DNA of 64,000 bases from Palsa-189 sp963803735 (lineage in GTDB: Bacteria; Acidobacteriota; Terriglobia; Acidiferrales; UBA7541): positions 248,001-312,000 of the forward strand of contig CAWDNV010000011.1 of the NCBI GenBank assembly GCA_963803735.1. Direction: 5' to 3'. Of the stretch, positions 40,474 through 49,743 are shown in pieces. Position 1 is the first letter of the stretch, and the number at the start of each line of letters is the position of its first letter. The notes under the pieces are model-generated. The model had not been told where the DNA came from. It did not search any database and saw only the letters and a list, made by a program, of their open reading frames with translations. The translations under genes and the position numbers were made by a program.

Positions 40474-41736
40474 ATGACTGCACCGCAAACATTTCGATCC
40501 GTAGACGAGCAGCTCACGGCGCTGCGTAAAGGTGCCGCGGAAATCATTCCTGAAGAAGAGCTGCGCGCCAAGCTCGAACGCTCTCGCATTTCTGGCAAGC
40601 CTTTGCGCGTCAAGCTCGGCGTTGATCCCACAGCGCCCGACCTGCATCTCGGGCATACGGTGGTGCTACGCAAGCTCAAACATTTTCAGGACGAAGGCCA
40701 TACGGCGATTTTTCTGGTCGGCGATTTCACCGCTATGGTCGGCGATCCCACCGGCCAATCGGAAACGCGACCGCCCCTTACACGCGAGCAAGTACAAACC
40801 AACGCGCAAACTTATCTCGAGCAGGTTTACAAACTGCTCGACCGTGAGCGCACCGAAGTCCGCTACAACAGCGAATGGCTTGGAGGTCTGAGCGGCATCG
40901 AAATCGTACGGCTCTGCGGGCACTACCGTCTCGCCCGCATGCTTGAACGCGAGGATTTCCGATCGCGTCTGGCCAATAATCAGGCCATTTCGGTCCACGA
41001 ACTTCTTTACCCTTTGTTTCAGGCCTATGACTCAGTCGCCCTTAAGGCCGACGTCGAATTAGGCGCCACCGAACAGAAATTCAATCTACTGGTGGGCCGC
41101 GATATCCAGCGTGAATATGGGCAGCAGTCGCAAGTGGCGCTCACCATGCCCATTCTCGTGGGCACCGATGGACAGCGGAAAATGTCCAAGAGTCTCGGCA
41201 ACTACGTGGGCATTACGGAATCGCCGACACAGATGTTCGGCAAGATCATGTCTATTTCCGACGAGCTGATGTGGTCCTATTACGATCTGCTCACAGATTT
41301 CGGGCCGCCCGTGATCGTGCGCCTGAAGGAAGAAGTGCGAACGGGCCTCCTGCATCCAAAAAAGGCAAAGGTCCAGCTCGCCCACACAATCGTCGCCGAA
41401 TTCCACGGCGAGGACGCAGCAAAGAAGGCCGCTGAGGAATTCGATCTGGTTTACAGCAAACGGCAGATCATCGAGGAGCATACGCTATCGCGAAAACGGC
41501 TAATACAGACCTATGGCGCTCACGAAAACAAGGTAAGGCTGTCTCGCTTGATCGTTGATGAATTCAAACTAGCGAGTTCCAAGGCGGAAGCTGAGCGTTT
41601 GATGGCGCAGGGCGCCGTTGAGTGGGACGAAATAAAAGTAAACGATCCGACGTTTGCAATCAGTCTCGATAACATCGAAAACCATACATTACGTGTAGGG
41701 AAGAAGCCGCCAAAGCGTGTCCTATTCGAAAACTAG
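40474..41736 (+). CDS. tyrS: Tyrosyl-tRNA synthetase
   Basis: 420-residue class I aminoacyl-tRNA synthetase. The HIGH-type motif is DLHLGHTVVLRKL (about residue 50) and the KMSKS motif is GQRKMSKSLGNYVG (about 231). The C-terminal 65 residues are an S4 RNA-binding domain (VRLSRLIVDEFKLASSKAEA). Its sequence looks like the TyrZ-type bacterial enzyme. The stop codon shares CTAG (41733-41736) with the stop of the opposite-strand protease gene. Confidence 0.96.
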   Translation: MTAPQTFRSVDEQLTALRKGAAEIIPEEELRAKLERSRISGKPLRVKLGVDPTAPDLHLGHTVVLRKLKHFQDEGHTAIFLVGDFTAMVGDPTGQSETRPPLTREQVQTNAQTYLEQVYKLLDRERTEVRYNSEWLGGLSGIEIVRLCGHYRLARMLEREDFRSRLANNQAISVHELLYPLFQAYDSVALKADVELGATEQKFNLLVGRDIQREYGQQSQVALTMPILVGTDGQRKMSKSLGNYVGITESPTQMFGKIMSISDELMWSYYDLLTDFGPPVIVRLKEEVRTGLLHPKKAKVQLAHTIVAEFHGEDAAKKAAEEFDLVYSKRQIIEEHTLSRKRLIQTYGAHENKVRLSRLIVDEFKLASSKAEAERLMAQGAVEWDEIKVNDPTFAISLDNIENHTLRVGKKPPKRVLFEN

Positions 41737-42698
41737 GAAGCCTTGCTTCTAGTCTCCTTAACGGTGGTCGATCGATACACGCGGTCGAAGACGACGAACG
41801 CAATTGCCATGATCACAAAATCGAATACGCTGCCTTCGGGACCCACCGTGCCGCCCGTCAGCCACGCCGGGCCGTGGAACGATGACGCCAGCAGATGCCC
41901 CGGCATGACGATGCCGCTATCCGGCACGGAATAGACATAAGTTTCGCCGAAATCATAAGCCGCATGAAAACCGATGGCGAACCAGAGCGCTCCCGTGCGG
42001 CTGAGCGTGAAACAAAGAAACATTCCGATCACGAGCACGCTCAGCGCACCCACCGGCCCTTCGCCCGGATTGCGAAGGTGCACGGCTCCAAAGGCAAGGG
42101 AGAGCAGCAGGGCGGCGGGCCAGAATCCCATTCCCGAGCTCAGCGTGAATTGCAGATATCCCCGAAAGAAGAACTCCTCGAAGATTCCCACTAGACAGAA
42201 GACAACCGCCCACTCGAGCGCATAACGGACCACGCCAGAGGGAGAAAGGTCCACCATACCGAACGAATATCCGCCGAATGCGCCGATGACGAGCATCAGC
42301 GCGGTAATCGCCGCAATACCCCAAACGGCGCCCAGCCAGAAGTTTTTTCCGAAAGCCTGCCTCAGCGGCATTCCGTAATCGCCGAAGCGGCGCTGCTCCA
42401 GGCGACTCATGATCAGAGCTGCCACAATCGAGCAAAGCGCCGCCAGCCCTTCTTGCGCACCGAGGGCGGGGGGCGTCATCGGTCCTGGCTGCACCAGTAC
42501 GGAAAGATGAAGCAGCCGGAGAGCCGATCCTCCGACAGAGACAAAGAGGAAAAACAGAGCGACAAAGAGTGCGGCGCGCCAGCCCGCACGTACGCCATGT
42601 GGGCCCAGAAAGATCGATTCGAGCAGAAAGCGCCGGGGTTGGGGAGGCTCAATCTGCGGCGCAGCGTCATCCGAACGCGGAGCTTCGGAGCCATTCAT
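41733..42698 (-). CDS. CPBP-family intramembrane glutamic endopeptidase
   Basis: 321 residues. I chose the ATG at 42698, with GGGAGG about 8 nt upstream, over a start at 42737. Eight or so hydrophobic segments are present. The abortive-phage/CAAX-like motifs are visible: EEFFFRGYLQ (motif 1, about residue 195), FGAVHLRN (motif 2) and IGFHAAYDFGET (motif 3). The family includes Rce1-type CAAX proteases and bacteriocin-immunity proteins; in most bacteria the substrate is unknown. Tail-to-tail overlap of 4 nt with tyrS. Confidence 0.85.
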   Translation of the reverse strand: MNGSEAPRSDDAAPQIEPPQPRRFLLESIFLGPHGVRAGWRAALFVALFFLFVSVGGSALRLLHLSVLVQPGPMTPPALGAQEGLAALCSIVAALIMSRLEQRRFGDYGMPLRQAFGKNFWLGAVWGIAAITALMLVIGAFGGYSFGMVDLSPSGVVRYALEWAVVFCLVGIFEEFFFRGYLQFTLSSGMGFWPAALLLSLAFGAVHLRNPGEGPVGALSVLVIGMFLCFTLSRTGALWFAIGFHAAYDFGETYVYSVPDSGIVMPGHLLASSFHGPAWLTGGTVGPEGSVFDFVIMAIAFVVFDRVYRSTTVKETRSKAS

Positions 42699-42774
42699 GA
42701 ATTGATCCTCCCGGACGGATTTAACGCCGCGACTCACTCCGCATCAGAGTCGAAACATCGTTGGAATTATTCTG

Positions 42775-43248
42775 CTAGTCCTTTGACGGCCGTCGCTCTG
42801 CGAGCCGCGCCAGCCGGTCCAGGTAGTCGCGATTTCTGCGCGCGAGCGCATGCCGCGTCAGCAGCCAATCGATCAAGCGGCCAAAGCGGCCCGGAATTTT
42901 GTATTCGTCGGTAAACCGAATCATGGTTTTAGCCCCAGCGGACTTTGGAAGGCGCTCCAATTCCCAACGTTCGGTGCCCTGGACTCCGTAGACATCTTCA
43001 AATCGCCATTCGAAAAGGAGCGGCCTCTCGAATGCCGTCACGATCGCCGTATGCGAAAACGTTCGGTTCGCCATCCTGCCCGAAATGCATACCTTGGAGC
43101 CCGCGCGAAAGTCCGATCCGCAGCCCTGCGTTTCAAACGAGCTCTGCATCTCCGGTCCGTACCAACGGGGCATCCGCTGTGGAACGAAGAAAACGAAGAC
43201 GTCCTCTGGAGGGGCCGCAACGATCTGGTTGAGAACGATTCTGGTCAT
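42775..43248 (-). CDS. SRPBCC-superfamily protein
   Basis: 157 residues from the ATG at 43248 (the open frame continues to a TTG at 43257). The opening RIVLNQIVAAPPEDVFVFFV, then PRWYGPEMQSSFETQG, and ERWELERLPKSAGAKTMIRF, follow the START-like helix-grip fold of SRPBCC/polyketide cyclase-like proteins, which bind hydrophobic ligands. The C-terminal helix RFGRLIDWLLTRHALARRNR is also typical. The ligand is unknown. It is downstream of the M48 protease gene with the same direction. Confidence 0.75.
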   Translation of the reverse strand: MTRIVLNQIVAAPPEDVFVFFVPQRMPRWYGPEMQSSFETQGCGSDFRAGSKVCISGRMANRTFSHTAIVTAFERPLLFEWRFEDVYGVQGTERWELERLPKSAGAKTMIRFTDEYKIPGRFGRLIDWLLTRHALARRNRDYLDRLARLAERRPSKD

Positions 43249-43310
43249 CGAGGTCAAGCCAATGTATCACGAGAAATCGTGCACGCAGTTCGTCCGGCGG
43301 TCGAGCCTAA

Positions 43311-44696
43311 CTACTTCACGAATTCCGGCGATTCACCTTTATCCCACGGGTCGTAGGTCTGTGCGAAGAGGATCCGTTCGTTGATCGGCGGATGATCGTA
43401 GAACCATAGTTTTACGGCTGTAGAGGGCGAAGGCTCGTCGAGATCGATTTCGCCCAGAATCTGGAAGCTTTGCGCGGCCACTTGCGGTGCATCGGGCACG
43501 ATCCCGTGCACGACTTCGAGGCCATACTGATCGGCCTGATGCTCGAGGTGGCGGCTGTAAGCGTTGTCGATAGGCGTAAAAATAAAATTGAAAATGAAAA
43601 TGATAAAAATGAGCACCGGCAGGGAGGCCCAGTCATCGGCCCCGCGAATTTTCCATACCCCACCAAATCGGCGGAGCGCCCAGTGCAATGCTTGAAAGCC
43701 GGCAAAGAGAAAAATAAGCAGGATACCGGCCCCGAAAAGAATACCGTTGCGGATATGATGGAGCACGTAGTGACCCATTTCATGCCCGAAGACAAAAAGA
43801 ATCTCGGGCGTGGTCATCTGGGCGATCGTTGTGTCCCACACCACAACCCGCTCAGACGCACCGATTCCGGTAACGTAAGCGTTCAGCGCGTTGAGCTTTG
43901 AGCTGGCGTTCATCAAATACATCCGATTCTCGGGAATGTTCTGGCCCGCGTGCTGGACTACGCGTTCGAGTGCGTCGGCGAGTTGCGGATCAGTAGAAGC
44001 TAATGGAGTGAAGCGGAAGAAAAGCGGTTCGAGCACGAGCGGCTCGACAAAAATCAAGAAAATCAGAATCGGCAGCGCGCCGAGCCATGCGTAGAACCAC
44101 CAGCGCCCTGGGCTGCGGCGCACGAGCCCATAAAAAAGCCACGTGAGAACGATGGCCAGAATCAGTCCGACCACTCCGCCCTTAATCGAGTCCCAGAACC
44201 AGGAGGCCCAGCCCTGAACCGATTGTCCGTAGTAGCGCGCCAGCCAGTGGCTGCCCGCGGCCGCGGGCAAGCCCAGCAGCCCCAGCAAAATGAAAAACAC
44301 GCCGACAAAAATCACAGCCTGAAGAAAGCGACGACGAGAAATACGCTCGGCCCAATCGCGCAGCCGGGGACCTACGCCGAGTTGAATCAGGAGAATCAGC
44401 CCTACCGCAGTGAAAAAGAAGTCTAGGAAATAAAGTTCGTGGCGCGAGTGCGCGTAGGCGATGGCTCGAGCTTCCTTGTCGGGCGGAAGCGTGTAGGCCT
44501 TCGGCTGCTGTTGCCCTGAATTAGAGCTTCTCGTGTTTTGGCCGACGGATTGTGACTGAGCGTCACTTGAGATGGTCTGCGGATCGAAGTACCTTGCAAA
44601 CGCAGGTGCGCTCGCCCCGCATACCACCATAGCTATGGCAATTGGGGCCATCCATCGAGCTTTCAAAAATTGAGTCATGGTCTCGCTGCTGTGCAT
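43311..44696 (-). CDS. M48-family membrane metalloprotease (Ste24/HtpX-like)
   Basis: 461 residues. A signal/anchor segment near the N-terminus is followed by hydrophobic segments at about 90-110, 123-142 and 165-190, and a Gln/Ser-rich luminal stretch (about 45-60). The zinc motif HEMGHYVLHH (about residue 305) and the downstream EHQADQYGLEVVH glutamate match M48A proteases such as Ste24, which cleave membrane or prenylated proteins and act in envelope quality control. An alternative ATG at 44678 removes six residues. Confidence 0.88.
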   Translation of the reverse strand: MHSSETMTQFLKARWMAPIAIAMVVCGASAPAFARYFDPQTISSDAQSQSVGQNTRSSNSGQQQPKAYTLPPDKEARAIAYAHSRHELYFLDFFFTAVGLILLIQLGVGPRLRDWAERISRRRFLQAVIFVGVFFILLGLLGLPAAAGSHWLARYYGQSVQGWASWFWDSIKGGVVGLILAIVLTWLFYGLVRRSPGRWWFYAWLGALPILIFLIFVEPLVLEPLFFRFTPLASTDPQLADALERVVQHAGQNIPENRMYLMNASSKLNALNAYVTGIGASERVVVWDTTIAQMTTPEILFVFGHEMGHYVLHHIRNGILFGAGILLIFLFAGFQALHWALRRFGGVWKIRGADDWASLPVLIFIIFIFNFIFTPIDNAYSRHLEHQADQYGLEVVHGIVPDAPQVAAQSFQILGEIDLDEPSPSTAVKLWFYDHPPINERILFAQTYDPWDKGESPEFVK

Positions 44697-44750
44697 CCGT
44701 CCACCAATTTAGTGTATCCGGTTCGTCACTGATTTGTGATTGCGGTGCGA

Positions 44751-45506
44751 TTAGCGCGCGGTCCAGCCGCCATCGACGGCAAGGCTTGTACCGGTGATCA
44801 GCGACGCTGCCGGCGAGGCGAGGAAAACAATGGCGCCGGTGACCTCGTCCATTCGGCCGATACGGCCTAGCGGAATCCGGCTGAGAACCCAATTGCGGAA
44901 CTCCGGATTTGCAAAGAACGAGGCGGTCATGGGCGTTTCGAGAAAAGTGGGAGCGATCGCGTTCACGCGGATATTTTCCGGCGCGAGCTCGACACCCATG
45001 GCTTTGGTCAGCCCTTCGATTGCGTGCTTGGTCATGCAATACACGGTGCGCCGCTCGGCGCCAACGCGTCCCATTTGCGAGGTCACATGGATTACGCTGC
45101 CGCCGCGCTTGCGGCGATCGGAATCTTGAAGCATTTTTCGTACGGCCGCTTGCGAGACCAGGAACGCAGCGCGCACGTTGAGGGCAATCATATCGTCCAG
45201 ATGCGGTTCGGAGACATCCACGAAGGGCTCGGGAATATTGATACCCGCGTTGTTCAGCAGGATGTCAACGCGATCGATGCTGGCGAAAGCAGCGTTCACT
45301 TGCTCACGTTTGGTTACGTCGCAAACGATTACGCGCGCCCGGCCTCCGGCGTCGGCAATGCGTTTTGCGACCTGTTCAAGTTCGCTACGGGTCCTGCTGA
45401 CCAAGACCACCTCGGCGCCGGCTCCAGCGAGGGCAAGCGCCCCTTCGGCGCCGATGCCGCGGCCTGCGCCGGTGATCAGCGCAACGCGGCCGTCGAGGCG
45501 AAACAC
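44751..45506 (-). CDS. Short-chain dehydrogenase/reductase
   Basis: 251 residues from a GTG at 45506, giving the standard SDR opening MFRLDGRVALITGAGRGIG. The longer open frame to 45752 lies inside the hisD-like gene, so it is discarded. The NAD(P)-binding TGAGRGIG, the NNAG motif (LLNNAGINIPEP, about residue 93), the catalytic Ser-Tyr-Lys (TSQMGRVGAERRTVYCMTKH, about 150-169) and GGWTAR end are present. It follows the hisD-like gene by 50 nt and looks co-transcribed, suggesting two successive oxidation steps on a polyol or related substrate. Confidence 0.88.
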   Translation of the reverse strand: MFRLDGRVALITGAGRGIGAEGALALAGAGAEVVLVSRTRSELEQVAKRIADAGGRARVIVCDVTKREQVNAAFASIDRVDILLNNAGINIPEPFVDVSEPHLDDMIALNVRAAFLVSQAAVRKMLQDSDRRKRGGSVIHVTSQMGRVGAERRTVYCMTKHAIEGLTKAMGVELAPENIRVNAIAPTFLETPMTASFFANPEFRNWVLSRIPLGRIGRMDEVTGAIVFLASPAASLITGTSLAVDGGWTAR

Positions 45507-45556
45507 TGGCGGAATTGCGGTACGGCCGGACGTGGCGGGCGTGGAGTTTATCGAGT

Positions 45557-46870
45557 TTATCGGGAGTCTCCCGAGCTGGTCGTAACGCTCACGTTGCGTT
45601 TGCCATAGCGGCGAATTCGAATATCCGCCTGCTCCTTGTGTCCCCAGAATCTCTCGATCGCGCAGAGGCGCGAACAATACTCCCCGATCAGGACGCTCGC
45701 TTCCTCCGTGCATTGCTGGTACGTGACCGTCTTCATGAATTTTCCAACCCATAGCCCGCCCGTATAACGCGCTGCGCGTCGCGTTGGAAGAGTGTGGTTC
45801 GTGCCGATCACTTTATCGCCATAAGCAACGTTCGTCTCCGGACCAAGGAAAAGCGATCCGTAGTTCCGCATGTGTTCGAGGAAATAACGAGGATTGCGGG
45901 TCATGATCTCGACGTGCTCATACGCAAGCCGGTCCGCCTCTTGCACGGCCTCGGCGAGATCCGCCACCAAAATAATCTGGCCATAATCCCGCCAGGAAAC
46001 GGAAGCGATCTCCGCGGTTGGAAGAACTTTGAGCTGGCGTTCAATTTCCCCCGGCAGGGACCGCGCCAGAGCTTCCGACGTTGTGATCAGCGCCGCCGGC
46101 GAAGTGGGACCATGCTCGGCCTGGCCAAGCAGGTCCGCGGCCACAAACTCGACGTCTGCCGAATCATCCGCAACGACGAGGATTTCGGTTGGGCCGGCGA
46201 GCAGGTCGATTCCCACTTGGCCGAAAAGCTGGCGTTTCGCCTCTGCGACATAGGCATTGCCCGCGCCGACCACCATGTCCACGGCGGCAATCGTTTCCGT
46301 GCCGAGCGCCATCGCCGCTATAGCCTGGACGCCGCCCAGGATATAAATCTCGTCCGCGCCGGCCAGCGCCATTGCGGCAACTGTTTCGGGATGCGGCTTT
46401 CCGCCGGTTGGCGGAGTGCAGGCAATCACACGCCGGACGCCCGCTACTTTTGCCGTGACGATGGTCATGTGCGATGACGCGACCATCGGATAACGGCCAC
46501 CGGGGATGTAACATCCGACGCTATCCACAGGAATATTGCGATGGCCGAGCCGGACCCCAGGCAACGTCTCGACCTCGGTATCCTTCAGCGCTGCCTTTTG
46601 GGCTTGTGCGAAGTTTCTGATTTGCGCCTGCGCAAACTTGATGTCTTCAATTGTTTGGCGCGAAACGGAGGCAACTAACGAATCGATCTCGTCCTGCGAC
46701 AACCGAAAGCTCGTCGGAGCCCAACTGTCGAATTTTGCCGAGAGTTCCCGAACGGCTGCATCGCCACGCGTTTTTACATCGGCGATCAGTTTGGCGACGG
46801 TCTCTTGAACTTGCCTGTTTGCCGCTTCCACTTCAGCCGCCGGGATACTGGTTTTCAGATACTGCGGCAT
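45557..46870 (-). CDS. HisD-family dehydrogenase, likely catabolic (HpsN-like) rather than histidine biosynthetic
   Basis: 437 residues of the histidinol dehydrogenase fold: VDSVGCYIPGGRYPMVASSH, AGPTEILVVADDSA, GQAEHGPTSPAALI with the conserved Gln-His ligands, and TNHTLPT near the C-terminal zinc site. It starts at an ATG with AAGGAG 6 nt upstream. It differs from biosynthetic HisD in HRNIPVDSVGCYIPGG and in TGGLWVGKFMKTVTYQQCTE, which resemble the sulfopropanediol-3-dehydrogenase HpsN group. No other his gene is nearby, and an SDR follows, which fits a two-step alcohol oxidation. The substrate is unproven; an automatic label of hisD could be misleading. Confidence 0.8.
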   Translation of the reverse strand: MPQYLKTSIPAAEVEAANRQVQETVAKLIADVKTRGDAAVRELSAKFDSWAPTSFRLSQDEIDSLVASVSRQTIEDIKFAQAQIRNFAQAQKAALKDTEVETLPGVRLGHRNIPVDSVGCYIPGGRYPMVASSHMTIVTAKVAGVRRVIACTPPTGGKPHPETVAAMALAGADEIYILGGVQAIAAMALGTETIAAVDMVVGAGNAYVAEAKRQLFGQVGIDLLAGPTEILVVADDSADVEFVAADLLGQAEHGPTSPAALITTSEALARSLPGEIERQLKVLPTAEIASVSWRDYGQIILVADLAEAVQEADRLAYEHVEIMTRNPRYFLEHMRNYGSLFLGPETNVAYGDKVIGTNHTLPTRRAARYTGGLWVGKFMKTVTYQQCTEEASVLIGEYCSRLCAIERFWGHKEQADIRIRRYGKRNVSVTTSSGDSR

Positions 46871-46896
46871 TCATTGCTCCTTAAAGCTCTTTTGGT

Positions 46897-47367
46897 TCAA
46901 ACCGCACGGGTTTTGATTTGAATCGTGGATGTGAGCGTTCGATGAACGGGGCACTTATCCGCGATTTCGATCAGCCTGGATTTCTGCTCAGGCGTAAGCG
47001 GTCCAGTCAAATGGATGTCGCGTTCAATTCGATCCAGCATCACGTCTTTGCTTTCACAATCAACGCAGTCAGAAGAGTGGACTTTCGAATGCCTCAGATT
47101 GACTGTGACCTCCTCGAGCGGCCATCCCTTGCGTCGAGCGTACATTCCGAGAGTGATCGACGTGCAGGAACCCAACGCAGCGAGCAGAAGATCGTAGGGC
47201 GTTGCTCCCGTGTCCGTGCCGCCTGCAGACGCAGGTTCATCGGACTTGAGGCGATGCTGGCCGGCGGAAATTTCCTGCGCGAATCCGGCGCCGCTGCCGC
47301 GAACGACCACACCTCGAACGCTACTCTTCGAAGTGGTCTCCGCCGCTTCTCGATGCGACACGCTCAT
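46897..47367 (-). CDS. OsmC-family peroxiredoxin-like protein
   Basis: 156 residues. Cysteine pairs in ALGSCTSITLGMYARRKG (about residue 68) and ADKCPVHRTL (about 137) are the peroxidatic and resolving positions of OsmC/Ohr-like proteins that reduce organic hydroperoxides. Two extra cysteines in SSDCVDCESK are not part of the family consensus and could bind metal. It lies 26 nt from the hisD-like start and in the same direction. Confidence 0.85.
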   Translation of the reverse strand: MSVSHREAAETTSKSSVRGVVVRGSGAGFAQEISAGQHRLKSDEPASAGGTDTGATPYDLLLAALGSCTSITLGMYARRKGWPLEEVTVNLRHSKVHSSDCVDCESKDVMLDRIERDIHLTGPLTPEQKSRLIEIADKCPVHRTLTSTIQIKTRAV

Positions 47368-47396
47368 CTAAGCCTCCGTCATATAATTTCTCTGCG

Positions 47397-47924
47397 TCAG
47401 CCCTCGTTGTCGGCTGAGGGCCCGTAAATGCTCGGGACTTTGCCGCCCATGGGGCGGATATAGGTGGTCAACTGCCCCCGATGGTGAACCATATCAAAGA
47501 GCGCGATCCACAGCAGCCCACCTACTGTATCCTTCAGCAGAATCTCCTTGGTGCCCTCAATCAGCCAGGCTTGGTGGTTCCACGCACCGTCGTCCAACGC
47601 GCGCAATTGGCGGGAAAAGATATCGTGATCACGTTCATATGCCGCGATCATTTCCACCAGGGGACCAAAAACGCCGGGTTCCTCCCAGCGCAAACCGCTA
47701 TACAAGCTTTTCTTGCTTTTGCAGAGTTCAACGCAGCTCTGTTGGGCAGTAACCAGCAGTGCAACCAATTCTCCCGCGGAGCGTGAGCGCGGATGCGGCC
47801 GGTAATCGAGGTGCGCAGCCGGCAGCGCTTTGAATACCCGCACGAAAGCGGGATACTCTTGTTCCCACCTCTGAATGAAGAATTCTCGATTGCCGAGCTC
47901 TCGACCAAGCGATTGTGTAGCCAT
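47397..47924 (-). CDS. DinB-family protein
   Basis: 175 residues with the DinB/YfiT-like four-helix bundle pattern: DYRPHPRSRSAGELVALLVT (about 41-60), AAYERDHDIFSRQLRALDDG, and the metal-binding MVHHRGQLTTYIRPMGGKVP (about 145-164). The His residues at H(YRPH), D/H(ERDHD) and HHRGQ could bind a divalent metal. Members are thiol-dependent or of unknown function. It is 30 nt upstream of the OsmC gene and codirectional. Confidence 0.8.
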   Translation of the reverse strand: MATQSLGRELGNREFFIQRWEQEYPAFVRVFKALPAAHLDYRPHPRSRSAGELVALLVTAQQSCVELCKSKKSLYSGLRWEEPGVFGPLVEMIAAYERDHDIFSRQLRALDDGAWNHQAWLIEGTKEILLKDTVGGLLWIALFDMVHHRGQLTTYIRPMGGKVPSIYGPSADNEG

Positions 47925-48167
47925 TGACCCAGACTCCCTTTGTGCGTGCCCGATTCCGATTTCGCGCCGTTCGGCTCTGTGAAGCTCACCTGCTAATGGA
48001 GCAGAACCAATCGTTAGACGAACTCCTAAGATACTCCTGAATAACCTTGCGATGCCAATTTGGGCCGTAAGGCATCTGGCAGGATCGCTAATTTACTTTT
48101 TGTATTGAATCCAAACGCCCGCAAGCTGATGCTGATAACGCGGATCGCCTTTTAGCAAGAACAAATC

Positions 48168-49742
48168 ATGAAACCACCGTGCGACCAGGCGGTAATCGAG
48201 ACTGGCCATCCCGCCGCTCCATGCGCAAAATCAGTCGAACCGTGGGTCCTTGCCGTCACTATCCTCGGATCCAGCATGGCGTTTATAGACGGTACTGTTG
48301 TGAATGTGGCGCTGCCCGCAGTTCAAAGGACCCTGGGCGGTACCGTCATCGACATGCAGTGGGTCGTCGAAGGATACGCATTGTTCCTGAGCGCGCTAAT
48401 TCTGGCCGGCGGCGCCACAGGCGATGTATTCGGGCGCAGACGGATGTTTCTGGCAGGCGTAACCCTGTTCGCGATTGCCTCGGCAGGCTGCGGCTTGGCG
48501 GGAAATATCCGAGAATTGGTGATCGCGCGCGCCGTGCAGGGATTTGGAGCCGCGTTTCTCGTGCCCGGTAGTCTCTCAATTATCAGCGCCTCTTTTGGTG
48601 AGAAGGAACGTGGCCGCGCGATTGGAACATGGTCTGGCTTCACTTCGATCGCAACGGCCGGGGGACCAGTTCTGGGCGGCTGGTTAATCGAGCACGCTTC
48701 GTGGCGGTGGGTTTTTTTCATTAATATGCCGCTCGCGGCGACGGTGATCGTGCTTTCCCTGTTGCGCGTTCCGGAAAGCAGGGACGACACGGCGAGCAGC
48801 ATCGATTGGATCGGGGCGCTGATCGTAACGGCCGGTTTGGCGGGCGTGACCTACGGATTCATTGAATCCGCTAATCGAGGATGGAAAAATCCTTCCGTTT
48901 GGGGAACGTTGACCGTCGGTTGTGCGTTTCTTGCGATCTTTCCTTACTTCGAAGCTCATGTCCGCTCTCCAATGGTTCCGCTGAAGCTGTTTCAGTCGCG
49001 TGATTTCACTGGCGCTAATTTAATTACGCTTTTCCTCTACGCGCCCCTGGGAATTTTCTTTTTTCTATATCCCTTGAATCTGATCCAGGTGCAGTACTAT
49101 TCCGCAACGGCGACCGGCGCCGCTGGCCTGCCTTTCATCCTGCTCATGTTCCTGCTTTCACGATGGTCAGGCGGACTGGTTGGCCGTTTCGGGGCGAGGC
49201 TGCCGCTGATAGTAGGACCGGTCATTGCTGCCGCGGGATTTCTTCTATTCGTGATTCCCTCGGTTGGCGGGAGCTACTGGAAAACGTTTTTCCCCGGCTT
49301 TGTGGTGCTCGGGCTTGGAATGGCAGTGAGCGTGGCTCCGCTCACGACCGTTGTCATGGGCGCTGTCGAGCAAAGGCATGCCGGGACCGCTTCGGGCATC
49401 AATAACGCCGTCGCCAGAATCGCCGGATTGCTCGCCGTTGCAATTTTGGGAATGACCATGGTGAGTGCGTTCAGCCGTTATTTAAACGAACGGCTGACGC
49501 AGTTGAACCTCCCCGCCGAGGCCTTCCATAGCGTGCAATCGGAAGAAATCGCGCTTGCCGCTCTTAACGTCCCGCCCGGAATAGATTCGAACGCGGCCAC
49601 TGCGCTGAAAATCTTGATCGACCGCGCCTTTGTGTTCGGATTCCGGCTCATTATGCTGATTTGTGCGGGGCTGTCGGTGGCGAGCTCGGCTTTCGCCTGG
49701 CGCATGATAGCAGCGGGCGGCGAGCGCCAATCTGTTCGCTAA
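48168..49742 (+). CDS. DHA2-family MFS exporter (EmrB/QacA type)
   Basis: 524 residues with about fourteen membrane helices. Helix 1 motif AFIDGTVVNVALPAVQRTLG and helix 2 loop GATGDVFGRRRMFLAG, then the helix 5 motif PVLGGWLIEHASWRWVFFIN, are diagnostic of the DHA2 drug:H+ antiporters. It could expel drugs, bile-like amphiphiles or metabolites. No membrane-fusion (EmrA) gene is adjacent, and a TolC homologue is not seen. It is convergent with the secretin gene, with 1 nt between stops. Confidence 0.9.
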   Translation: MKPPCDQAVIETGHPAAPCAKSVEPWVLAVTILGSSMAFIDGTVVNVALPAVQRTLGGTVIDMQWVVEGYALFLSALILAGGATGDVFGRRRMFLAGVTLFAIASAGCGLAGNIRELVIARAVQGFGAAFLVPGSLSIISASFGEKERGRAIGTWSGFTSIATAGGPVLGGWLIEHASWRWVFFINMPLAATVIVLSLLRVPESRDDTASSIDWIGALIVTAGLAGVTYGFIESANRGWKNPSVWGTLTVGCAFLAIFPYFEAHVRSPMVPLKLFQSRDFTGANLITLFLYAPLGIFFFLYPLNLIQVQYYSATATGAAGLPFILLMFLLSRWSGGLVGRFGARLPLIVGPVIAAAGFLLFVIPSVGGSYWKTFFPGFVVLGLGMAVSVAPLTTVVMGAVEQRHAGTASGINNAVARIAGLLAVAILGMTMVSAFSRYLNERLTQLNLPAEAFHSVQSEEIALAALNVPPGIDSNAATALKILIDRAFVFGFRLIMLICAGLSVASSAFAWRMIAAGGERQSVR

Positions 49743-49743
49743 A

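Noticed and set aside
45507..45752. 82-codon N-terminal extension of the SDR
   Set aside because: Falls inside the hisD-like gene and does not match the SDR start; the GTG at 45506 gives the standard N-terminus.
45557..46870. Simple label of histidine biosynthesis gene hisD
   Set aside because: No histidine genes are nearby and several motifs fit the HpsN-like catabolic group better; kept as HisD-family.
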